DNA of 64,000 nt from Apoderus coryli (taxonomy: Eukaryota > Arthropoda > Insecta > Coleoptera > Attelabidae): positions 186,001 to 250,000 of the forward strand of contig OU452208.1 in the NCBI GenBank assembly GCA_911728435.2, given 5' to 3'. Position 1 is the stretch's first letter, and every line of letters starts with the position of its first letter. Position numbers and translations under genes: made by a program. Shown piece by piece: positions 38,441 to 50,400 of this stretch. The notes under the pieces are model-generated. The model saw only the letters and a program-made list of their open reading frames with translations. It had not been told where the DNA came from and searched no databases.

Positions 38441-41400
38441 GTAAGTAAAAACATGGGTAGGTACAATTATTTAGAGTAAGAATACAACGGAAGAAACTAA
38501 ACGAAATCGTAGAAATTACAAATTAAACACATTAATAATTCAAAAATTCATGCAAGCTTTAGAGGGTTGGAACAAAAAATAAATTCGTATTTTACAATTT
38601 GTTTACTTGCACATTTGAAATAATTATGAAAGTCTGAAACTTGTAATTTTATTTCTTGGTTCTAAACTCAATAATTCTTGCAATATTTGCACTTAAGAAC
38701 GGTGATTCCAAAGAATTAATTAAAAACTTTATAAGTTGGTACAACAAGAGCCCCGCGACACACTCGCGCCTACGACGAATAGAAAACTGCTGTAACCACA
38801 GTAACACAGCATTATTTCTTATCACATGAACCTTGATCTAACTCCGACCCAACGTCAGCAGTAACAGTCGATTCTGGATGAATTTAAGGAACGGCGTGCA
38901 AGGGAGATAATGATATTGTTATTAAATTCGCCAAGCACTCGCCTTTGTCCTTTAATATCGAGACGGGTGTTCGCAGGTATGCCCCATTGTCCTCAGTCAA
39001 CAAGATTTTATTATGATTTTAAAAATGTCGACTTCAATATTATGTACAACTTTTTGAGGAGTTGATTACCTCTGAACGATATGGTTGAGCAGTTTTATCA
39101 AGTTATTTATGACGCTTTCGAGATATTTGTACCTAGAAAGAAATGTTCTACGAAACTCTTTTCCCTTTGGCATTCATATGTATTGAAGTCACTCATTTTT
39201 GCAAAAAGCATGCCCTTAAGCGATACAAATCTACTGGCTTGCGTGTGGATTACGCGGAGTTTAGTCAACTTAGATCCGAGTGCAGGCGGTTGTCTCGTGA
39301 ATGCTATGTGTCCTATAACCACTCTATCGAGGAGGAGTTGCCTGAGAACATCGGTGCCGTTTGGAGGTGTCTGAATTCGAGAAAGGATTCCTCTGGAATT
39401 CATTCTCGTTTGACATACGGGGGTCTTGTTTGCTAATTATTTTCATTCCGTTTATAGCGATGTTCAATTGGATTTCTCTGGCGATTTCTGCCATGGGGCC
39501 TCCTCTCGCTTTTCTGAGTATCACGTCTCCGCTGCGGATGTTTGTGGTAAGCTTGATTCCTTACAAATGAGAAGGTCTGCCGGTCCAGATGGTATTTTCC
39601 CGTTGTTACTGAGAGCGTGCTGTTTTTCAATGCCGAGCCCCTGCAGATTATTTTTAACTGTTCACTCGGCTCGGGTTGTTTCCCCCTGATGATTACAGAC
39701 CTGTGTGCATTCTTAGTACGATTCTGAAGCTCTTTGAAAATCCTGCGGCCTTGGGTCCTTCTATTATAAACGAGCAATTTGGTTTTCAATCCGGTAAATC
39801 CACAGAGCTCAATCTTCCTTCACGGACTTCTTGTCTCGGGCATTGGAGAGCGGAGTTCATACATTACATACGGACTTCTCCAAGGCTTTTGATCGCGTCA
39901 ACCACGGGCTTCTTGTTCATAATCTTGGGGGTGCCGGGCTCCATGTTCCTTCCAGAGCTGTTAGGGAGGCGAATTATACCAGGGGTAGTTTTATTTCTAG
40001 GGCATGTTGTTTGGCCAATCAATGTTCAAGCCTGGAACTAGACTTTTTCTCCCCGACTAATGAGTTCCTGGGGCACTCCATGCAGGCATCCCGAGGAGGC
40101 GGCTTTTCATAACAGATTTTCACAACTGCTTTGCGATCAGTATTGAGCATTGGTTTGGGGTTGTGATTTTGTAATGTTGTACTTGTAATTAGTAAATAAT
40201 TAGTTTAGTTAGATATCTAAGTGATTGGCATACCTAATTTTTTATTTTCGTATAGTAATAATGAACTTTGTCACTGAATAAATAAATAAATATAGAAATG
40301 GAAATCCCGTTATAGTAACAAGCAACTAGACCGCCAGCGGGTGGCTGAACCAATGGAGTTGTTTGCTACCAAAACGTACGCGGTTTAAGAGCTAAATTGC
40401 GGGCACTTTGGCACTTTCGACCGCTGTTGCTATTACTTTCTATAACATTATTATTTCTACTGAAACCTAGCTGAATGGCGACACATCGGATGCTGAATTG
40501 GGTCTGGATGGTTTCCTTATCGTTCAGCGGCAACTAGTACTGGTCTACGTGGAGATGGAGTTCCCTTCGCTGTCCGAAACTCATTATCGAGTTTTACACC
40601 TCCATCCTCTAACAAATTGGAGCAGCTTTTTGTATTGATCTCCAGTGGAAGGAGTGTGGAAAGTTTGTCCTTTTAATATCCAGAAGCATGCTGCTGCCTG
40701 GGGCTTCATGGAGTGAGGTGTTCTCGGTTCAATGCTCGCACACACATCAGGTGGCCGAGACTGAGAAAAGTGAGCACAGAAAGATCTTGCAGGTTCATTG
40801 AAGTAATTAATCTCATGGTTAAATCCGTGTATGTTGCATTCTTGACATGCTCGAAGTAGTGGTGCCTTAGATGCATAATTATTACGAAAAATAGGAACGT
40901 GAAATAGTCTACTATTTTTTGCAGAGGCTCGCGGTATGTTAAGGTTGAAAGGGTGGTGTAGGTTTGAACAATCCCACAAACAAAACATATACAACAAACC
41001 TGTGCTCAGAATTATTTTGACTAAGTGTTAAAACAAGGATTAAATTTGCGTCCAGACTAGAAAAATGCACTGTGAGTCTTGTAACCATTTTGAATTAGCA
41101 GGTATTATTTACATTCAGAAAGAATACTAATTTTATAGCTCAATCCAAATGAATCCCAATATGCTATTCAAATTGTTAATGGTTAGATTCAAGTTTTACG
41201 AGCGGCTTGTAATTCAAGTTTTAATTAAAGAAGAACAACCAAAGAATATCAACTTTATTAATCTGTATTAAATGAAGTAATGTAAAATTACTCAGCTTTT
41301 ATCTGGATCTCTGCCGGTCACCCACTTTGCATTTGAAAGGAAAACAATAATTAAATGACCCTTCTGTCAACAACATAACTAAATTTTATTTGAAATAAAA

Positions 41401-44400
41401 CGCAAAAGTTTGGGCTCAAAACAACTAACTTATAAAACTAATAAAGAAAATTAATAACAACAAAGAAATAAATATGTATAAATAAAAAAAAACAGGATAG
41501 AACAATTAAACGATAATGAAAATTTAGAAGAAAATCTTATTCATTAATGTACAACTTAAAATCGGTAAATTAATATAATTACGAATAATTATATTAATTC
41601 CTATACGAAACTTTTAATTATCATTGAAAACTGAATATAATTCTATTACTAGACGAAATATACTTTAATCTTTAGTAAAAACTGATTTGGAAACAAAAAG
41701 AACTTACTGAACTTGAACTTCGATTATTATTAAGAAACTTTATACAATTAGAAATCACATCTAGCCTCTACCAAGGCTAAAACGAATCTAAACTCGGAAA
41801 TCCGATTGTCTTTCCAAAACACTTAACATACATGAAACTAGGTACCTAGATTGAAAATAGCCAATCAGGAAAAAAGGCATTTTTACAATATACCCCTATA
41901 AAGATACAGCTACAGAGCGATTCAGAAATAAAATACATTTTTATGTCGACTTTAATAACGGTTGTTAATTGTTAAGATGTCATATGTTGAAGATTTTTCA
42001 GAAAATCAACAAGACACTACTGTTTGTAAAGTTAGGAACAGTACGATTATATAATGACTTCTTAATCTCCGGAAAAGCTAACTGGATGAAAACCCATGTT
42101 CATATTTTTGGCGCCCTTTATATTTATTCTTTGTTATGGGAAACCTTGTTAACTCCCCAACTACTAGCTTCTGTATATAATAATAAAAGTCCGACATTTA
42201 ATTTACATGAAGGCATAACAATAATCTTGAATGGTTTGACCATCCTATAACTGAAACATCTGGTTATCTTTTCTAATATATGCGTTTATCTTTAAACGAA
42301 CTCATAAACAAACTCACAGATGTTGTATAATATTTACGAAAATATTATATCTCCCAAGCTAAAAGAAAATATCTATATAATCACCCAACTAGTATACATA
42401 ATACCAGTGGCGTGGTGTCTTGTTACAGTCTGGTTAGCGTAAATATAAGAGACAGTATAACCACTGTGGTCGGTATTCTTTGTGTGGGGTTTACAGAGAG
42501 AAGCCGCGTGTCGGGCGATGCAATAATACAACATAGCCGAGAAAGCGAAATACGTGGGCATCTATTCACACGTGTTTAAAAATTATTCTTACGAGGGCGA
42601 TAAAATGTAATTGTATATTCGTTGTTATTTAAATTAAGTAGGTAATTATTAAATTAAAACCATAAAAGCCAACCCGCCAATCGAGACACCAACTGCCTCC
42701 ATGAAACAGTGCGACCGAGGCTGAGTAAGATAGACAATATTTCGAGTAGATTTCAGAGTGGTTTTACTGTGTCTTATATTTACGCTGCTCTGGTATACAT
42801 AATAATAAAGGCCTTTATTTTTTTTTTTTAATTGGGCGAGTTTCAGTTCAATTTTAGTCTACTGACCAAAATTGTCTGTTCAGCTAACCCAAATGCGTCC
42901 AAATCTAAACAAAGAAACCAATAAATAGGTGCATGTTGCCCCGAACATGTTCAGACCTACTTGTTTTTATATGTTCAAAAACATGTTTTTCAATCCCATC
43001 CCAAAAACATCGATGCATTTGTTTAAATGTTTGTGGGCAAATGTATGTGGGTCTGGACTAGGCTTAATGGTGCATAATGAGGCAGATAATGTAGAAACGT
43101 TTAATAGTGTCAATATTTGTTTTTAGTGTCACCGTAACAGAGGATGGTAAACAAGCTCTAATGACGCTAGCCAATGGTGATATGCGTAAAGTGCTGAATG
43201 TATTGCAAAGTACTTGGTTAGCATATGAGAAAGTAACTGAGGACAATGTTTATACATGTGTTGGTCATCCCTTGAAAACTGATATCGAAAATATTGTTAT
43301 GTGGCTATTGAATGAGAAATTTAAAACTTCCTATGAAAGTGAGTAACAAACTAGCTTTACAATGCTTTTTGGATCTCATCTGTTGATATTTTCTGTGTAT
43401 TTTTAGATATCAAAGAATTAAAAACTATTAAGGGTTTGGCTTTGAGCGATATAATCACAGAGGTTCATAAATATATACATAGAAGTAAGTTTATTCAATT
43501 TTACAGCACTAACGTAAGTCCCTAAAGTTCTTGGAAATCAACATAAATTAACCCAATGCCTGTTTGACTATGGTCGACTTTAGGGACAGTGGAGTCTACA
43601 GGATTTTTTTTTATTAGAAAGACATTTCGATTTGACTTACTAGCTTAGATTCATTTCGCATACGCATGAACTTTGCTACGTTGAAAATGAAAAATATACC
43701 GCAAATTTGTGTATTTTATACAGGGTGTCCTAACACAATTCTTCACCCTTTGGGGCTAACATCGACGACCAAAAATAAGACGAAAATGCACATAATAAAT
43801 CAAAAACATTTAAATTTACAAAGGCAAGTGCTCACCATTTTGTTAAATGCATGCAACAATAACATCATCTTCACTGTTAGGTAGGACATGATAAACCGTA
43901 TTTTTCTCTCTCTCTCTCTCTCTAGGTGCCATCTCCGCGACGAAGATTGGCGATCATCATGGCAATTCTTATTTTGGATGCAGCTGCTCTAAAAAGCTCT
44001 ATCGAGGAACATCCAAACCACTCTCTCAAGTTTCTCAACCAGGATATCCTTCTTCTACCCACGCTTCTTGTACCTTGGATCCTTCCCTGCATTATCAATT
44101 GAAGTAAGGCGTATCTTGGTCCACGAGTCACATGGCCGAGATACTGCAGTTTATACTCCATTTACTTTTATTCCTGCACTGTCATTTTCCATTGCCCTTT
44201 TTAGAATCTCTTCAGGGTAGGCATTAAACAAAATAGGTGACAGAACACAACCTTGACGTACACCTCTCTTTATTGAGATGGTGCCAGAATTTTGTTGATC
44301 TACTTTGACGATGGCATTTTGGTTGTAATAGAGATTTGAGATGATTTGCAGGTCTTGGTGTATTTTTCGGATAACCCTAAAGCCAAAAGTCTATTGGGTT

Positions 44401-47400
44401 GAGATACGGGGACCTAGGAGGCCAAGAAATAAGTCCTCCACGATCGATCTATTGGTTGGAAAAACTTCGATTTAATATATCTTCAACTTCTCGAAAATAA
44501 TGGGCAGGTGCACCATCATGTTGAAACACAATATTTGACCGCTGTACTAAAGGAACGTCTTCCAGAAGAGTAGCTAATATGTTATCGCGAAAATTGGCAT
44601 AGTTTTCGGCGTCTAGTATCCTCGGTAGAAATTGTGGTTTCCGAACAGACCAAAGCTCCAGCGTGCTTGCTTATTATGTGATTCTCTAATTTGTTGCGGA
44701 TTTTCGTAATTCCAACAATGCAAGTTGTGCTGATTGAACACTCCTTGCTGTTTAAAATGGGCTTCATCGCTCCACAGTACTTGTTTAACAAAGTCTTCAT
44801 TTGCGTCCCTGCATTTAAAGAGCATGGGACTTGTCTGACTCCACTCCTTGTAGGTACGGTGCTTGTGTCGGTGTTTTCCAGTTTGACATATGCAACTTGC
44901 TGTTCATAAAGATTCTGTACGATTTTTAAATCCTGGGCATTGACACCTTTTCTTTCCAGTAGTTCTAATAGTGTGGTGTGATTGGTACAGTCAAAGCACT
45001 GATAGATTTCCTTCCGTTGGCCTCTGCATTTTTGCAACAGGACAGACAGTGCGAACAAGGCCTCCCTGTTACCCATTCCTTCACGGAAACCCATTTGCGC
45101 TTCGCTTACATCCTGTTCGCATTTTCTACGTCTAAATATTCTTGGTTACTGTACCTTCTTGTCATACTTGAATCGCACTTTTTCAACTTTTCACTCCAGT
45201 TCACGATTTATGTGTCAACTAGACTTTGACATTCGAAATTTACTGTTCTGTCTTTATCAAAGATGACTAGATTTAATGTAATAATTTTATTCAAAGTGGT
45301 CGTAATTTCATAAGGAGACATTTTTCGGAATGTTGACAGAAGTGATTTTCGTCTAATTTTTGGTCGTAGATTCTACCCCCCCAAGGGTGGTGATTTTTTT
45401 TTGGGACATCGGTATACATATAAGCCTACTGTGCGTTTAGACGTACAGTATATGTTAGCACGCAGTTATATAGTCTTTCTAATCTTAATTTAAAATTATA
45501 TAAAAAACCACAAGTCGATATCCCTTGGTAATGTCAATACCGACCTCAGCCATCCATAGGCACACCCTTTGGAACTTTTCATAACAATACATGCCCTACA
45601 ATATTTTAAAAATCCTTTCAACAATTAATGTTAAATGTATAACTGTTTTGCCATTTTAAAAATATTTTTAAAAACAAATATTATATTATACTTACACACT
45701 TACACTTGTCACAAAATAATTCCCGCTCAAAACGAAAACAAACGTGTTCCGCTCGTGTCACGACTCATAGTTTGGCCCTTACATGAGCCTTTGCACTGTT
45801 GCTACTAACAAAATGTTCGCAGTATTCTTCATCTTAGCTGGTCATTTTGGGCTTCCCATCCACTATCATCCCATCTACAGGCCTCATTTGGGGACAAGAT
45901 TTATATTTTAACCGCTCTGTAGTTCTTCTGGCACAATGGGACGATGCTAGCTGGGCAGAATATTACTTTGTCATTGGGATGATAATTATTAATTTATAAA
46001 GTAACGAAATTTTGAAAGTTTTGAGATGGCACACCATACCAAAATTTTATTGACAAATTTGACCTTGGTTCGGGGCTTCTTCAATATTGCGTAGAATCCG
46101 TTGTTGCCTTTCATATTGAAAGTGGATAAGGTAAAATGTTTTTTAATTACCCATAATTTAAATAATTTCTTGAAAGTGTTCTAATTACATTCAGGAAACA
46201 ATGTATCTTCGGCCAACCTTGCATAATGACTTTCATAAATTGTACTCTACAGCTCTGGGTCTTACATTTTTCGGCAATTTAATGCATGGTATGCCATATT
46301 GACAGTCTTTGATAGTCTGGTAAATTGTCGTATTATGGGTATTCAAAATTCACTCACTTAGGTACTTGTCCAACTAAACGGTAAATACTTTGAAGAATAT
46401 TAAGCTTATACGACCTCTGTATGTTTTTAACTTTTGTTTGTGGTTTGCACAGAACGACGAAAAGAGTCTTCACATAATACAACAAAACCCAAAGGAATGC
46501 CAAGAGATGAAAGGACTTGCCCCAATTTAAGGGCATAAGATTACTCAAAAACACAAACGACCAATACACTAAGGACCAGTCGGAAAGGCTTAGAGTTCTT
46601 CTACTTTCCAGCATCACAACGCATGACCAAATTCCCACGGCAACTGGACTGGAAAGGGCATTAGATAGACCCAACGGATTAGGAAAAAGCCTAGCGGGAA
46701 AAATATCCACAAAAAATCAAATAGAATGGGCAATTAAAAGTGTCCAACCTTTTAAATCGCCGGTAACGACCCTTAACTATAAAGGTTTTGAAGTACTTAC
46801 ACCTGCATTACAAAGGTTCTTCAAGGCAAGGCTATTCTTCGTAAAGCATCGATGGAACCTAGGGTAGCATTTATACCGAAAACAAAACGGCTTGGAGAGG
46901 ATGACCAATGTTCTATATACCCATGATTCTAACATCTTTCCTACTGAAAACCAAGGAAAAATGCGAATGCGTAACCAGCGAATCATAAAAAATGGAACCA
47001 CTTCATAAATGGCAATTCGCTTATCAAGCAGGAAAATCTACGACGCACACCTTAGTGAGAATCATCGAAAAGACATTCAAGGTGAAAGAAGTGTGCGTTT
47101 ATCGACATAGAGGGCGCATTTGATAACACCTCACATGAATCGCCCAAAAAATTGGATCTAGAACAGAGGCATATTCTCTCTAGTAAGATGGATCAAGACA
47201 AAGCTCAAACACCGCGTCCTCACAGCTGAAATGAGGGAAATGTCGGCGACACTGACAGCCGTTAAGGGACATCTACAAGGTGGAGTTTTGTTCTAGCTTC
47301 TATGGTCACTAGACTATATACAGGGTGTTAATTAAGTATCTGGCCAAACTTCAGGGGGTGCTTCTTTGAGTGATTTTAAGGTAAAAAGGTCATATAAGCA

Positions 47401-50400
47401 GGTGTCCGGAAATGCATAGTTTTCAAGATACAGGGTGTCAAAAAATTTTTTTTTTACGTTTATTTATTAATATCTCACACAGCTGTTGACCGATTGTGTT
47501 GGAATTTGGCAGTATTATGGATTATGATAAGACGCTAAGTTAGCACCAATTGATTGTTGATTATGACTTCCAACGAATTTGGGTAAAACGTAATTTGCAA
47601 TAATTCTGCTTATATAATAATAATAATTCTTTATTGCCTAACAGGCTTTCGCCCAATAACAAGACAATATCTTAAGCATAATTCAACTTAACTATAAATT
47701 TACATAATAAAAAATATATATATTCAAAATTAAATATAAACTATATATACTTATTAACATCTAATAGTAGGTATACCAAAACCAAAATACTTTATATACA
47801 TGGTGCATATAAACAAAATTCAATAAATGAAAGCAACCCTCAAGTACCCACAATTTGACAATTTAGTACACATACATAACACAGGCTTAAAACAGGCTTT
47901 TAACAGAAAAGCAAAGCAAAGGCCATCAGTGATCAACAACTCTATCCATGAAACCCGTTCCTAAAATTATCAAAATATCTTCATCAAAAAAATTCAATTC
48001 TCTATGTATCTCATAAAACTTGGTCCATCGGCATGCTCCGTCGACAGGCGCCCTTCCTTCATAGTTGGTTCGATGAAATGGAACCTCGAATAAGTGACTA
48101 TTGCGAGAATTATTTTGCGGGACTCGAATATTTATTGCCGCCAGAATCAATTAATGCATTCAGCAACTTGAAAACAAACATCTGACCCGCGCAAACTCTG
48201 CGAGTGAGGAGCGATTGTAGGTCGAAGGTCCGGAGAAGTATACTGTGATCAAAACCCCTCACAGGGAAGTGACCATTAACCTTGGAGAATAAATATTTTA
48301 AAAATTTTCTCTGTACCCTCTCCAATCTCTCGACATGCACCCGATAAATTGGTGCCCATAAAATTGAAGCATACTCTAATTTGGATCTTACCAGTGCTGT
48401 ATACAGAGACTTAAGACATTTGACGTTCTGAAATTCAGATGTATTTCTATAAATGAATCCCAAAGTGCGAAGTGCACTCTGAGTTACTTCCAATATATGC
48501 CGGTTAAAAGTCAGATCGCTGTCAACAAGAATCCCAAGGTCCCTGGCGACATTGTGCAGTTCCAACACCGACCCATTCAGAGTATAATTGTACCGAGTTG
48601 ACACCTGCCTTTTACTGAAACTCATAAGTTTGCATTTGTTAATGTTTAGTGGTAGTCTGTTTACAGTACACCAGTTCCCAACCGTTTCTAAATCCTTCTG
48701 CAACTCCTGGCAGTCGGACTCACACTGGATGGGGCGAAACAATTTGAAATCATCCGCGAATAATAGAAAATGACTAGACAAAGTCTCCCCAATATCGTTA
48801 ACATATATCGAGAAAATAAAAGGGGCCAGATTACTGCTTTGGGGTGCGCCGCTGGTCGCCACACATTCTTGGGATCTGAATCCATTGTATTCCACGAAAA
48901 GTCGACGATCAGTTAGATAAGATCTAAAGAACCTTAACAGATGAGTGATTCCGATAATATTCATTTTTTGAATAATGGTGGAATGGTTTAACTTATCAAA
49001 GGCCTTAGAGAAATCTGTATATATTGTGTCGACTTGCAGACCTCCCCCAACAGCGGGATATATTGTTTGTAAAAACTGAGCTAAATTTGTAACTGTTGAC
49101 CGCTTTCGGAAAAAGCCATGCTGTTCTGTAACAATAGAGTTTTTGACTTGATTATAAATAATTTGATGAAGCACGCTCTCGAAGACCTTCGAAAAATTTG
49201 ACAATATTGAAATGGGTCTGTAATTATTGACCATGTTATTTTCTCCCGATTTATGCACCGGGCAAATGCGCGTCAGTTTCCATAATCGCGGAAATGTTGC
49301 AGTGCGCAGCGACTTGTTAAACAAAGTTAATAGAGGGTCAGCCAATACGTAGGCGCAGTCCCGAATTATAAATGCCGGAACATTATCGATACCTGCTGTC
49401 ATTTTAGGTTTCAGTGCTTTAAAGGCAGTAAGCACTTCTTCAAACTGAAAAACCCCCGCCGAAAAATTACCGTCTTGAATCCCAGCACATGTCGAGTCCG
49501 CATCCGTAGACGGAACATACACACTCTCGAAGAATGTGGCGAATGCATTGACTATATCGAGCGGGTCAGAAATTTCTTCGCCCTCCACATTAAGCATACA
49601 TCCGGGTATACGCGTTTTACCCTTTTTTTTCTGAATGAATTTCCAAAATTGCCTGGGGTCCGTGGACAGCGAATCTTGCACACCGGTTATGTAATTGCTA
49701 TATGCTGACTTTATTTGTCTTTTTATACGTGTTCTCAACGACCTATATTTGTTAAGATAAAATTCTGATTTAGATTTCCTCCAGGCCTTAAGCGTATTCG
49801 ATTTAATTTTTATGTTATTTATTATTTCCCGTGTAAACCAAGCAGGGTATGTGTATTTTCTGTTTTTGTTGAAATAGACAGGGATGCATGTGTCAAAGAC
49901 ATCATATAATATGCCGTAGAATGCCTCAACAGCCTGGTCAATGCTCTCAATATCGTTCAGAGTTGACCAATCGGCAAGCAAGATTTGTTCGTACAGGAGT
50001 GGAAAATTCGCTTTGCGGAAATTATAACGTTTGTTATCAGGGTAACATTGAAATTGTCGCGTTTTTTAGTGATTCTAAGTTTCAACGAGATGCGCAATGC
50101 CGGATGATAACCGTCTTCCAGAACTAATGGTGGGGATAATTTAGTCACTGTACAGTTAAAATTCGATAAAATAAGATCTAAAATATTATTTTGACTGTTT
50201 GGTATGGCGTTACATTGGGATAGATTAAGGAGATGCTGAAATTCATGTACCGTAGCCAAGCGTCGATCACCGGTGAGACCCTGCTGAAAGCGCACATTAA
50301 AATCCCCAACAATTAAAACATTCTTATCATACATACAAGCCTGAGTTTCAAAGAAATCTGTAATAGCTACATAAATGAATTATATGAACTTTTTACCTTA

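Larger units (their letters stand above)
47613..50375 (-). mobile_element. 5'-truncated jockey-like LINE, minus strand
   Basis: The insertion starts on the minus strand near 50375, just inside the right TIR of the host element, and ends in CAATAAAGAATTATTATTAT followed by ATATAAG at 47613-47640. It retains the tail of the endonuclease, a full RT domain and the C-terminal region. Both this copy and its plus-strand relative at 51545-54279 are cut shortly upstream of the endonuclease GDF box and share the 3' end GTTAG-CAATAAAGA-TTATTAT. Confidence 0.85.

Noticed and set aside
41969..42250. Plus-strand 93-codon frame in RFC5 intron 5
   Set aside because: No recognisable domain, AT-driven composition, and located inside an intron without other gene signals.
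38441..43126. Idea that RFC5 is a truncated pseudogene ending after exon 5
   Set aside because: Exons 6, 7 and 8 were found downstream with correct GT-AG junctions and phases, completing the expected protein.
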